A program made the position numbers and the translations under genes. Of a stretch of 64,000 nucleotides of DNA, positions 1 through 8,109 are shown one piece after another. Location of the stretch: the NCBI RefSeq assembly GCF_003710865.1, contig NZ_RHHO01000012.1:1-64000 (forward strand). Direction: 5' to 3'. The DNA is from Brevibacillus borstelensis (lineage in GTDB: Bacteria; Bacillota; Bacilli; Brevibacillales; Brevibacillaceae). Under the pieces are notes generated by a model, which worked only from the letters and a program-made list of their open reading frames with translations, had not been told where the DNA came from and did no database searches. Position 1 is the first letter of the stretch. Each line of letters opens with the position of its first letter.

Positions 1-185
1 CTTAACGAGGCTGCAGGATTCACTTTATGTTACGGCCTGCTGATTTGCTCGCACTCTTTCGAGTTACTTTGTCACAGGGCTTCAACCTTAGGATTTCTCC
101 ACCAGTTGCCTGTCAGCTACGAGGTGACTTGGCTCCTGCCTCGGTTGGACTTTCACCAACTAGCAATTAACGGCTTGCTGGGCAC
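1..185 (-). mobile_element. 5' end of a bacterial group II intron, truncated by window edge
   Basis: Read on the minus strand, the sequence starts GTGCCCAGCAAGCCG at position 185, close to the GUGYG 5' boundary of group II introns. It continues with GGTGAAAGTCC followed by an AACCGAGGCAGGAGCC stretch, which is typical of domain I of bacterial group II introns. No reading frame is visible in this part; the intron-encoded reverse transcriptase would lie to the left of the window. The intron begins about 8 bases after the T-tract of the spoIIQ terminator. Insertion just downstream of an intrinsic terminator is the known habit of class C bacterial group II introns. The class and exact boundary are inferences. 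Confidence 0.7.
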
Positions 186-192
186 GCTTCAT

Positions 193-229
193 AAAAAAAA
201 GCCTGCAGAGCGAACCTCTCTACAGGCTT
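193..229 (-). terminator. Intrinsic terminator of spoIIQ
   Basis: On the minus strand a hairpin with arms AAGCCTG and CAGGCTT, extended by AGAG/CTCT across one wobble pair, is followed by eight T residues. It lies 28 bp after the spoIIQ stop. The group II intron begins immediately beyond it. Confidence 0.9.
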
Positions 230-257
230 GTCGGCATTTCTGAAATTCCTGGAATCG

Positions 258-989
258 TTATTGATCCTGCATTTCCGATTGGAGCAGGTATTGCTCCGGA
301 TCGACAGACGCACCGTCAACGCGAACTTCGAAGTGAAGGTGAATACCGGCATCCTTTTCATACACGCTGCGCCCCGCTGTACCCAGCACCTGGCCTTGGG
401 TTACTTCATCGCCAGGCTTGACATTCACTTTGTCCAGGCTTTGATACACGGTGACCATCTTGTCGGCGTGCTCGATTTCCACCACGCGACCGACGAGCGG
501 ATCGTTTTCCACCTTGCTCACCTTGCCAGGCAGAGCGGCGGTTACATCAAAGCTCTTGCCGTCAGTCGACTTCAGGTCGATACCAGTGTGCGGCATAAAC
601 GTGTTGTCATACTTGACGAGAGCTTTTTGCTGTACATCCTTGGACGCTTGCTCGTCGAAGAAATTCATTCCCTTTTCGTACTGAACTCCTTTGGCTACAG
701 GCCAAGCAAGCTGTTGAACGGTTCCAGATACCGGAACAGCGCTGTTTTCGTCAGCTTCAGACGGATCTTTGGCGCCTTCCTGCGGTGTCGTGATCGCAAT
801 GCCGCCCTCGGCTTGGCCGGGGAGATTGTCGGTCACACCGCCGCTCTGATACCACATCACAAAAGCGAGAATAATTGCTGCGGTGCCGATGTAGATCGCC
901 GGAAACGCCCATTTTTTGCCCAAAACGTTTTTCCAGGAGCTTGCCTTTTTGAATGGAATCGGTTGATTTTGATTTTTTTGATCTTCCAT
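258..989 (-). CDS. spoIIQ: Stage II sporulation protein Q (LytM/M23 domain)
   Basis: SpoIIQ is the forespore membrane protein that pairs with mother-cell SpoIIIAH across the engulfing membranes. The protein has a short cytosolic N-terminus, one membrane helix at about residues 30-50, a linker, and a C-terminal M23/LytM domain. The M23 zinc ligands are present (HTGID and the second His of HLHFEV), but the usual catalytic His of the YxHL motif is replaced: the sequence reads VYQSL. The start is ambiguous. GTG at 1001, ATG at 998 and ATG at 989 are in frame; the best SD, GAGGTGA, is 8 nt before ATG 989. Length is 243 aa from that start. It is followed by its own terminator. The neighbour spoIID supports the name. 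Confidence 0.9.
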   Translation of the reverse strand: MEDQKNQNQPIPFKKASSWKNVLGKKWAFPAIYIGTAAIILAFVMWYQSGGVTDNLPGQAEGGIAITTPQEGAKDPSEADENSAVPVSGTVQQLAWPVAKGVQYEKGMNFFDEQASKDVQQKALVKYDNTFMPHTGIDLKSTDGKSFDVTAALPGKVSKVENDPLVGRVVEIEHADKMVTVYQSLDKVNVKPGDEVTQGQVLGTAGRSVYEKDAGIHLHFEVRVDGASVDPEQYLLQSEMQDQ

Positions 990-1010
990 TGTATTCATCA
1001 CCTCATCCCT

Positions 1011-1039
1011 CAGTATCGCCAGATTTTCGGCGGATAAAC
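1011..1039 (-). promoter_or_regulatory. Candidate sigma-F type promoter before spoIIQ
   Basis: The minus strand reads GTTTA, 14 nt, then GGCGATACTG. The -10 part fits the sigma-F pattern GGnnAnAHTR exactly; the -35 part has one mismatch to GYATA and the spacer is one base short. Transcription would start near 1004, inside the SD region, which is tight. spoIIQ is a known sigma-F gene in Bacillus, so the match is plausible but not secure. Confidence 0.4.
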
Positions 1040-1097
1040 CTGAGAGAGAGGGGAAACTTGTAAATTTGCTGAAAACAGCCTTTTTTCTCTTTTGCCT

Positions 1098-2102
1098 TTA
1101 TCCTTTCAGGATGAGGTCGCAATTTTCCAAGGCGATTCCCTGGTAAAAGTATTTGACGATCTGCTCGGCACTCTTCCCTGCCTTCGCCATTCCGTTGGCC
1201 CCCCACTGGCTCATCCCGACACCGTGGCCGTATCCTTTGGTCGTAATATGGACTTCATTGCCTCGCAGCTCCAGCGTAAAGGCGGAAGATTGGAGTCCGA
1301 GCTTCTCGCGGAATTCCCTGCCGCTGAACTCTTTTCCGCCAATGCTGATTTTGCCCACGCGATTGCCCGTCGTCCGCTCCACGATGCGATACCAGCTGCC
1401 ATTGCCGGAGGCTTCCTTTGTCAGTTTGATTCCGAGACGCTGCTCCAGGTCCGCTGCGGCGATTTTGACGGTTTTTTCAAAGCTGGGCGATTGAATGTCC
1501 CAGGGGCTTGCCACGCTTTTCAAATAGGGAACCGGCTCTTCAAAATACTCGTTGGCATTTTCCGTAAACCCATTGCTGGTGGAGAAAAAGGTCGCGTCGA
1601 TCGGCTTGCCTCCGTAGGTCAGAACGACCCCGGCCGTCGCCTGCACAGCCTGGCGGATGCGCGCGTTTTTCCACTCGAATTGGTCCCCCCAGTTCTGCTT
1701 GCGCTGCGCCTCGTCGAGAAAGGCCTGATGCTTCACCGTATCGGTGACCTGTGCTCCCTTGGGAACGTCATCAAATTTCTTCGCATCGAGCCTGCGGATG
1801 ATGTACGTACGGGCTGCCATCGCCTGGGCCTTGAGCGCCTCCAGCTCGAACTCTGCCGGCATCTCCGCCGCCACTACGCCCTCGATGTACGTTTCCAACG
1901 GCATCGTTTCCACAGCCTGTTTGGCGGTCCGATATACCTTCACCTCGATCGCCGACTGATGAACAGCCGGGTTGTTCGGGGCAGAGACTTGCGGAAGCCC
2001 CTCGCTTCCGGGTGGAGAGGAAAAAAAGTAGACCAGCGCGGCAGGCAGCATCACGAGCAGTATCGGCAATCCGATGAACCACGCCACCAGGTAACGTTTC
2101 AT
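1098..2102 (-). CDS. spoIID: Stage II sporulation protein D (peptidoglycan lytic transglycosylase)
   Basis: SpoIID is a mother-cell membrane enzyme that cleaves denuded glycan strands and drives engulfment together with SpoIIM and SpoIIP. The 334-aa protein is close to the usual length. It starts with one hydrophobic helix (about residues 5-27, a membrane anchor) and continues with the SpoIID/LytB domain, including the early ETYIEGVVAAEMPAEF segment and the C-terminal HGVGMSQWGANGMA motif. The ATG at 2102 has an SD made of a run of G about 7 nt upstream. A terminator after murA separates it from the murA transcript, so it probably has its own sporulation promoter; I could not identify a convincing sigma-E site. 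It lies between murA and spoIIQ as in Bacillus. Confidence 0.96.
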   Translation of the reverse strand: MKRYLVAWFIGLPILLVMLPAALVYFFSSPPGSEGLPQVSAPNNPAVHQSAIEVKVYRTAKQAVETMPLETYIEGVVAAEMPAEFELEALKAQAMAARTYIIRRLDAKKFDDVPKGAQVTDTVKHQAFLDEAQRKQNWGDQFEWKNARIRQAVQATAGVVLTYGGKPIDATFFSTSNGFTENANEYFEEPVPYLKSVASPWDIQSPSFEKTVKIAAADLEQRLGIKLTKEASGNGSWYRIVERTTGNRVGKISIGGKEFSGREFREKLGLQSSAFTLELRGNEVHITTKGYGHGVGMSQWGANGMAKAGKSAEQIVKYFYQGIALENCDLILKG

Positions 2103-2202
2103 GCGTCATATCCCCCCTCTTGTGCTGGACTATTTCAGTCTATGTCCAAGCCTCGGGAGGTAGAACGAGAGAATAAGAGAGATGGAAGAGTTTGCTGAAA
2201 AT

Positions 2203-2232
2203 GAAAAAGACTTCCCCGCTTACAGGGAAGTC
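2203..2232 (-). terminator. Intrinsic terminator after murA
   Basis: On the minus strand a GACTTCCC/GGGAAGTC stem with a short loop is followed by a T-run, 12 bp after the murA stop. Confidence 0.88.
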
Positions 2233-2243
2233 TCGGTATGTGT

Positions 2244-3581
2244 TTACGCAAAATTGGGAGAAAACTGGACTTTGATCGGTTCGGTTTTTACCTGTTCAAC
2301 CGCTTCTGTCTCGACTTCTTTCGCTGGCGAAACACGCTCTACAAGAGCGCCCAGGCCGCGAAGCTTTTCCGTGAACTGGACATAGCCCCGGTCGATGTGG
2401 TGAAGGCTGCTCACTTCTGTTTCGCCCTCGGCCACCAGGCCCGCCAATACGAGCGCAGCTCCTGCTCGCAAATCCGTCGCCGCCACTTTGCTTCCGGTCA
2501 GCTTGGCGCCGCCTTCCACGATCGCGCTGCGTCCCTCAATCTTGATATTGGCATTCATCCGGCGGAATTCTTCCACGTGCATAAAGCGATTTTCAAAAAC
2601 GGTCTCGGTAACGATGCTGGTGCCTTCCGATGCCAATAGCAGCGCCATCATTTGCGACTGCATGTCCGTCGGGAAGCCGGGATACGGCAAGGTCTTGACG
2701 TCGACAGCCTTGAGACGGCCATTGCTTCTCACGCGAATGCCGTTCTCCTGCTCGTCCACTTCCACGCCCATTTCTCTCAGCTTGGCAGTAACGGACTTCA
2801 AATGATCACAGATTGCACCTTCGACAAAAACGTCCCCGCCTGTAATCGCGGCAGCTACCATGAAGGTACCCGCTTCGATCCGGTCCGGAATCACGCAGTG
2901 CGTGCAGCCTTTCAATCTCTCCACGCCTTCGATCCGAATGGAACCGGTACCTGCTCCGCGAACCTTGGCTCCCATCCCGTTGAGGAAGTTGGCCAAATCC
3001 ACGATTTCCGGTTCTTCGGCTGCGTTTTCAATAACGGTGGTTCCCTCAGCCAAAGCAGCAGCCATCATAATGTTTTCGGTAGCGCCTACGCTGGCGATAT
3101 CCAGGTAGATTTTCGCTCCCTGCAAACGTCCCTCGACACTGGCTTCGATAAACCCTTGTCCGATCTCAATCTTGGCTCCCATCGCTTCAAAGCCTTTGAG
3201 ATGCTGATCGATCGGGCGGGTACCAATGGCGCACCCTCCCGGAAGTGCTACACGCGCCTTGCCTTCTCTGGCCAGGAGCGGTCCCATTACCAAAAAGGAC
3301 GCTCGCATTTTACGAACCAGTTCGTAAGATGCTTCCACACTCGTCACATGAGAGGCGTTGATGGTCAGCACTTCTTTATCGTATGTAAGGGTGATACCCA
3401 ATGTTTTCAGGAGATCGCATATGATCCTGACGTCTTCCAGAGCGGGTACGTCGTGAATGACGTTGGTTCCCTCTTCGGCCAGGATAGCTGCTGCAATAAT
3501 AGGGAGTACGGCATTTTTGGCGCCGGAAACTTTCACATTCCCCGCCAAAGCCTTCCCACCGCGGACAATAATTTTATCCAA
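2244..3581 (-). CDS. murA: UDP-N-acetylglucosamine 1-carboxyvinyltransferase (first copy)
   Basis: MurA transfers enolpyruvate from PEP to UDP-GlcNAc, the first committed step of peptidoglycan synthesis, in the cytosol. The 445-aa protein has the EPSP-synthase-like fold. It shows [11 protein letters not shown] near the N-terminus and the loop [16 protein letters not shown], which carries the reactive Cys that binds PEP and fosfomycin. The start is a TTG at 3581 behind a strong GGAGGGG. The C-terminal tail after about residue 418 is rich in Val, Glu and Lys and looks like a lineage-specific extension. It is 18 nt downstream of ywmB, as with murAA of B. subtilis, so it is the MurAA counterpart. 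A second copy is at 53912-55195. Confidence 0.97.
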   Translation of the reverse strand: MDKIIVRGGKALAGNVKVSGAKNAVLPIIAAAILAEEGTNVIHDVPALEDVRIICDLLKTLGITLTYDKEVLTINASHVTSVEASYELVRKMRASFLVMGPLLAREGKARVALPGGCAIGTRPIDQHLKGFEAMGAKIEIGQGFIEASVEGRLQGAKIYLDIASVGATENIMMAAALAEGTTVIENAAEEPEIVDLANFLNGMGAKVRGAGTGSIRIEGVERLKGCTHCVIPDRIEAGTFMVAAAITGGDVFVEGAICDHLKSVTAKLREMGVEVDEQENGIRVRSNGRLKAVDVKTLPYPGFPTDMQSQMMALLLASEGTSIVTETVFENRFMHVEEFRRMNANIKIEGRSAIVEGGAKLTGSKVAATDLRAGAALVLAGLVAEGETEVSSLHHIDRGYVQFTEKLRGLGALVERVSPAKEVETEAVEQVKTEPIKVQFSPNFA

Positions 3582-3599
3582 TGTGTACCCCTCCGCGTG

Positions 3600-4373
3600 C
3601 TAATATTCCGCTGTGATAATCGGTGTACCTGCTGTAATCCACGTACCGTTCAAACTGTCCCGGTGAGTGGCGACCTGCAGATTCATCCGAGCTTGTCCGT
3701 TTAGTGATAAGAACGAATTCCACTCAGAAGTGTAACCAGATATGCTGACAACCGTCTCATCTTGTAAACGTTCCAATTCTTTTGCATGGAGGGCGTCAAA
3801 TATCGACAAAATTTTCCCCTCCTGTTGATCAACACTCAGTTTAACATTGTACAATCCGCGAATACAAGTGCTAAATTGCGGAATGAAGCCGGCTTGCTTC
3901 AGGGCTTGTTCGTGCTTGTTCTGTATCAAATCAACATATGGTAGAGAATCGCGATTTCCTTTTATGGACAGTACTAGATATGTGTCGATACCATCTTTGT
4001 GAGGTACCCCGGTAACCTGATAATCGAGCTGAACCCCGTACAGATTGGCCGGGACCTGATAGGTAAACAGATGGGATGATTGCGTCCATTTTGCTTCGGA
4101 TAGCGGCATGTCAAGCCGATCCGCCCATTTCGCAGCCAAATCCTTCATTTCTTCGGTGCCGGACAGTTTCCCCAAGGAAATGCGCGTACGCACCTCCACG
4201 CTTGCCACCCTGGCTCCCGAGCCTTCCAATACGTCGAACAATCGGGCAGATGCCCGCGTTTCCTGCTGCTCCTGATGTAGCTGCCTTTCGTTCTGCGCTT
4301 CTGCCGGCATCCACCACGCCGTACCCAGTGCAGCCAATCCTATCAAAACAAGCCAAACGTTCCGTTTCCCCAT
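3600..4373 (-). CDS. ywmB: YwmB family secreted protein (DUF1779)
   Basis: This 257-aa protein starts with a signal peptide (MGKRNVWLVLIGLAALG..., cleavage likely after the PAEA segment), so it is exported. The rest resembles the YwmB/TATA-box-binding-like family of endospore formers, which has no firmly established biochemical role. It sits just upstream of murA with an 18-nt gap, the same pairing as ywmB-murAA in B. subtilis, and the two are likely co-transcribed. ATG 4373 is preceded by GGGAGAGGG. Family membership rests on synteny, length, the signal peptide and overall similarity; the function is unknown. Confidence 0.85.
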   Translation of the reverse strand: MGKRNVWLVLIGLAALGTAWWMPAEAQNERQLHQEQQETRASARLFDVLEGSGARVASVEVRTRISLGKLSGTEEMKDLAAKWADRLDMPLSEAKWTQSSHLFTYQVPANLYGVQLDYQVTGVPHKDGIDTYLVLSIKGNRDSLPYVDLIQNKHEQALKQAGFIPQFSTCIRGLYNVKLSVDQQEGKILSIFDALHAKELERLQDETVVSISGYTSEWNSFLSLNGQARMNLQVATHRDSLNGTWITAGTPIITAEY

Positions 4374-4471
4374 TTTTATCCCTCTCCCTTTTTACGCGCT
4401 TCTCTTTGTACTTCTCAGTTTGCACGTAAAACTGGTGGGATATACCAATCAATTCCTGTCGAATCCTGCGG

Positions 4472-4702
4472 TCAGGAAAAGATTTGCCCGAAGATCAAGG
4501 ACCAGCCGAGATATTCCATGAGAAAGCTCGCCATCTGGTATCCGAGAAAGATGGACATGATGATTTGCAAGAGCTTTGCTTGCGGCCCTTGCGGATTTTT
4601 CAGAAAGAGGTCAAATCGAAAAGCCTGCAGGGCCCACCAGCTGACGCCGATCAGGGCGACTGAGACGATAATGCTTACAAAACCGTACATACCTTGCGAC
4701 AC
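4472..4702 (-). CDS. ywzB: DUF1146 family small membrane protein (YwzB-like)
   Basis: A 76-aa protein with two predicted membrane helices (about residues 7-27 and 45-70) joined by a basic, polar loop with RFDLFLKNPQGPQ. Its size, the motif FDLFLKNP and its place between the ATP synthase side and ywmB-murA match YwzB/DUF1146 of Bacillus. GTG at 4702 follows AGGAGG by 8 nt. The function is not known. It probably shares a transcript with ywmB, although 98 bp separate the two genes. Confidence 0.82.
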   Translation of the reverse strand: MSQGMYGFVSIIVSVALIGVSWWALQAFRFDLFLKNPQGPQAKLLQIIMSIFLGYQMASFLMEYLGWSLIFGQIFS

Positions 4703-4805
4703 GTTTGTTTCCTCCTTGCCTTTCCGTTCATCGATTTTTCACTGGGATCAAACCAAAGACCGCTTTATACGTGGCTGTAGCGAGAAGAAGCACGGTGCCG
4801 TTCCT

Positions 4806-4944
4806 AACCGAAACTGAGTAAGTCGGAACTGAGTAAACCGGAACCGAGTAGCCGTACCGAGTAACCGGAACAGAGTAGCCGGAACCGAGTAGCCGTACCG
4901 AGTAGCCGTACCGAGTAGCCGGAACCGAGCAAACCAGAACCGAC
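4806..4944. repeat. Degenerate 13-15 bp tandem repeat
   Basis: About nine imperfect units follow each other. The forms are CGGAACCGAGTAGC (14 bp), CGTACCGAGTAGC (13 bp) and variants ending in AAAC (15 bp). The core ACCGAGTAGC is conserved while unit length changes by one or two bases, so no reading frame is kept. The repeat occupies most of the 338-bp gap between ywzB and nuoN, after the nuo terminator. Long frames across it on the minus strand have no start signal or family resemblance and are not genes. Confidence 0.85.
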
Positions 4945-4983
4945 CGCACCACTTGCCTCTGCTCGCCACGGCAACTGATATGT

Positions 4984-5013
4984 AAAAAGGGGGCGGCTCG
5001 CAAGCCGTCCCCT
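4984..5013 (-). terminator. Intrinsic terminator of the nuo operon
   Basis: On the minus strand GGGGACGGCTT-GCG-AGCCGCCCCC forms a strong GC stem with one mismatch, followed by five T residues, 28 bp after the nuoN stop. Confidence 0.9.
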
Positions 5014-5040
5014 CTATTGTACCTGATCCCTGACCGCAAT

Positions 5041-6564
5041 TCATTGAAAGTTCGGTGGCAGCATGTCGCCAAAATTAAACCCGTGATTGAGGTGCGTTTG
5101 GACATAATCAGTCACAAGCCCCGGGAATGCGCCGAACACCACTGTGGCCAGCGCCAAAATCAGGACCAGCGCCCCAATCGTTTTCGGTACGGACAAAGGA
5201 GCCTCTGTCGCTCCCGGGCGCATGTACATCTGCCGAATGATGCCAAAGTAGTAGTAATACGACACGACACTGGTCGCGATCATAATCGCTGCAAGAACAT
5301 AGCTCTGCTGCGCGATCGCCCCCATAAAGATGTAGAACTTCCCGAAGAATCCGGCGGATACCGGAATGCCGGCAAGCGACAGCAGGAAGATGCTCATCGA
5401 CACTGCCATCAGCGGCGAGCGGTGATAAAGTCCTGCAAAGCCCTTCAGATCATCGGTTTGTTGATCGCGAGCAACCACCATGATGACCGCAAAGGCACCA
5501 AAGCTGGCCAGCAGGTAGGCGAACAGGAAGAATGTCACTTCGCCGAAAAACAGGATGGTCGGCGGCGCAAACGCCACCAGCATATAGCCCGCCTGCGCAA
5601 TTCCGGAGTAGGCCATCATCCGTTTTACATTGGTCTGACGCAGAGCCATCGTGTTCCCGATAATCATCGAAGCCCCCGCTATGATCGCCAGGTAAAGCGC
5701 TCCCTGATCGAAAAAGAAACGCGTATCGGTCTGGATGTTGAAGAAGCCGATCAGCAGCAAGCGGAAGACGAGAGCAAAGCCGGCAGCTTTGGAGACGACC
5801 GCCAGGAAGGCCGTGACCGGAGTCGCCGCCCCTTGGTACACGTCCGGTGCCCACATGTGGTTGGGTGCAGCAGAGATTTTGAAGGCAAGCCCTACAGCCA
5901 AAAAGGCGAATCCCGCATACACCATAAACTCATAGCCGGCCATCGCCGCTTCGGACAGCCGTACGGAAATTTCATAAATGTTTGTCGTTCCGGTTAATCC
6001 GTATACATAGGACATCCCGAAGAGCGTCACCGCCGTGGAGATCGATCCCGAGACGATGTATTTAAACGCCGATTCATTGGACTGCAAGGAATGCTTGCGC
6101 AAGCCCACCAGAACGTACGAGGACATGGACAACAGCTCCAAACCGACGAACATGGTGATCAGATCGGCAGAAGAAGCCATCACCATTGCGCCCAGAAGAC
6201 CGGTCAGCAGCAAGTAGTAATACTCGCCGCCATGCCTGATTTCGTCCTGCTTCATATAAGAGAGAGAAAGCAGCACGGTAAAGGCGACTCCTCCGAGGAA
6301 CAGCAGCTTGAACGCATTTCCGTAATCATCGATGCGAATCGTATCCGCCATGTATGCGTACGGTTCATCCAGTTTCCCTATGTTTACAAAGACGAAAACG
6401 GCAGCCAGCACCACTCCCGCCAGCGTCAGCCACCCGATGACGGATTTGCCCAAACGCTTTCCGGCAAACAGATCGAGCAGCGACAGGGCGGTCGCGAATC
6501 CTAGAATGATGAATTCGGGCAGAAGGTAGCTCCAGTCATACGAGAAAATATCTTTTACGTCCAT
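5041..6564 (-). CDS. nuoN: NADH-quinone oxidoreductase (complex I) subunit N
   Basis: NuoN is one of the three antiporter-like proton-pumping subunits in the membrane arm of complex I. The 507-aa sequence is hydrophobic throughout, with about 14 predicted helices. It contains the family segments MFVGLELLSMSSYVLVG (with the conserved helix-5 Glu) and FKISAAPNHMWAPDVYQG (with the conserved Lys and His). It is the last gene of the nuo operon, 3 nt after nuoM, and is followed by a terminator. Length and order are ordinary for the family. Confidence 0.97.
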   Translation of the reverse strand: MDVKDIFSYDWSYLLPEFIILGFATALSLLDLFAGKRLGKSVIGWLTLAGVVLAAVFVFVNIGKLDEPYAYMADTIRIDDYGNAFKLLFLGGVAFTVLLSLSYMKQDEIRHGGEYYYLLLTGLLGAMVMASSADLITMFVGLELLSMSSYVLVGLRKHSLQSNESAFKYIVSGSISTAVTLFGMSYVYGLTGTTNIYEISVRLSEAAMAGYEFMVYAGFAFLAVGLAFKISAAPNHMWAPDVYQGAATPVTAFLAVVSKAAGFALVFRLLLIGFFNIQTDTRFFFDQGALYLAIIAGASMIIGNTMALRQTNVKRMMAYSGIAQAGYMLVAFAPPTILFFGEVTFFLFAYLLASFGAFAVIMVVARDQQTDDLKGFAGLYHRSPLMAVSMSIFLLSLAGIPVSAGFFGKFYIFMGAIAQQSYVLAAIMIATSVVSYYYYFGIIRQMYMRPGATEAPLSVPKTIGALVLILALATVVFGAFPGLVTDYVQTHLNHGFNFGDMLPPNFQ

Positions 6565-6567
6565 GGA

Positions 6568-8109
6568 TTACCCTCCTATTCCCGTAACGATTGGGACGAT
6601 CGTTTTCAACGTTTGCTGCAGAGGATTTGCCAAAACGGCCGGATAGACGCCGATCAGGATAATAAATCCGAGCAGGACGACCAGCGGCACAACCTCCATA
6701 GGCTGGGCATCTGCCACACCTGCAAACCGCCCCGGAGTCGGTCCAAACGTCGTTTTCAAAACAGCCCTCAGCAGATAGACGGCTGTGAGTACGATGCCAA
6801 GCGTACCGATAGCCGCCAGGATCGGCATTTGCCCAAACAAGCCGAGGAAGGCGAAAAATTCGCTAATAAAGCCGGACATCCCCGGCAGTCCCAGAGAAGC
6901 CATCGCTCCCGCCAGCATGATTCCGCTGGCGAACGGCATGGATTTCGCAAGTCCGCCCAGCTCGTCGATCATCGAGGTCTTGGTTCTCTCCCAAATCATG
7001 CCGATCAGGAAGAACAGCAGCGCGGAAATAAAGCCGTGCGAGATCACCTGGAACATCGCCCCCTGGAAGCCGATCGTATTCATCGCGGCAAATCCAAGCA
7101 GGACAATTCCCATGTGGCTGATACTGGAGTATGCCATCACCATCTTCAGATCCTTTTGGACAAAGGCCAGCACGGCACCGTATAGAATGTTAATTATTCC
7201 GAGCACAGCCATCCACGTCGCGAACTGGTAGGCTTGTTCAGGGAAAAAGCCGATACCCATGCGCAAAAGTCCGTACGCACCCATTTTCAGCAAGATGCCG
7301 GAGTGGATCATGACGATCGCCGGCGGAGCCTGCACGTGGACCTTCAGCATCCAGGTATGGAACGGAAAGACCGGCAGCTTGATCGCAAAGGCGATAAAGA
7401 TCGCCAAAAACAGGCCGAAGCGGAACTCCGGCGACATGGCCGCTGATGCCGGATTGCCTGATGAGGCGAGAATCTCGGCGATTTTATCCATGTTCATCGT
7501 GTTCAGATACATAAACAGCACGATAAAGGCGATCAGCATGACTGCCGAACCGATACCGTTGTACAGCAAAAACTTGTTCGCAGCCTTTTCCCTCTCTCCA
7601 TAGCCCCAGATGCCGATCAGGAAGTACGTCGGTACCAGTGTCAGCTCGAAGAAGATGAAGAACAAAAACAGGTTTTGCGAAGCAAACACGCCAAACATTC
7701 CGATCAGCAGGAGATGGAACAGGATGAAGTACTCCTTCAGCCGCTTCTTTTGATTCCATGAGGCTACAGCGGCCAGAGTCGCTATGATCGCGGTGAGCAC
7801 GATCAAAGGCATCGAAATTCCGTCCACGCCCAGCTCGTAGCCAAGGTCAAACGAGAAGATCGCGCCCGACTGCTGCAGTCCGACCGGAATCGAGATCCAT
7901 TTCGCCGTCTCGGTGAATTGCAAGCCTGAAGATTCGTAGTTGAATGACGCAAACAGCATGAGTGACAAGGCCAGCGGCAAAAGTGTGCCCAGCACGCCAA
8001 TTTTCTTGATCACGCCTCCTTGATGCCGGGGAACGAACGCCAGTATCAAGACAGCCAAAAGCGGTGAGAAGACGATCAATGTAAGCAGTATACTATTGGC
8101 CAATCCCAA
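6568..8109 (-). CDS. nuoM: NADH-quinone oxidoreductase subunit M
   Basis: NuoM is an antiporter-like proton-translocating subunit of complex I. The protein is highly hydrophobic with about 14 helices. It carries the helix-5 Glu in FFIFFELTLVPTYFLIG, and the FAIKLPVFPFHTWMLKVH segment with the conserved Lys of the pump channel. The frame is open from GTG 8118, but the SD GGAGG is placed for TTG at 8109 (8-nt spacing). I chose TTG, giving 513 aa and a 17-nt overlap with nuoL. The overlap suggests translational coupling. Confidence 0.96.
   Translation of the reverse strand: MGLANSILLTLIVFSPLLAVLILAFVPRHQGGVIKKIGVLGTLLPLALSLMLFASFNYESSGLQFTETAKWISIPVGLQQSGAIFSFDLGYELGVDGISMPLIVLTAIIATLAAVASWNQKKRLKEYFILFHLLLIGMFGVFASQNLFLFFIFFELTLVPTYFLIGIWGYGEREKAANKFLLYNGIGSAVMLIAFIVLFMYLNTMNMDKIAEILASSGNPASAAMSPEFRFGLFLAIFIAFAIKLPVFPFHTWMLKVHVQAPPAIVMIHSGILLKMGAYGLLRMGIGFFPEQAYQFATWMAVLGIINILYGAVLAFVQKDLKMVMAYSSISHMGIVLLGFAAMNTIGFQGAMFQVISHGFISALLFFLIGMIWERTKTSMIDELGGLAKSMPFASGIMLAGAMASLGLPGMSGFISEFFAFLGLFGQMPILAAIGTLGIVLTAVYLLRAVLKTTFGPTPGRFAGVADAQPMEVVPLVVLLGFIILIGVYPAVLANPLQQTLKTIVPIVTGIGG

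Noticed and set aside
1003-1206. Short frame between spoIIQ and spoIID
   Set aside because: It overlaps the spoIID end, has no SD and no domain.
4806-4944. Possible CRISPR array
   Set aside because: Units are contiguous and only 13-15 bp long, with no spacers and no cas genes.
4728-5105. Two overlapping minus-strand frames across the tandem repeat
   Set aside because: They are made by the 13-15 bp repeat, lack an SD, and include the nuo terminator.
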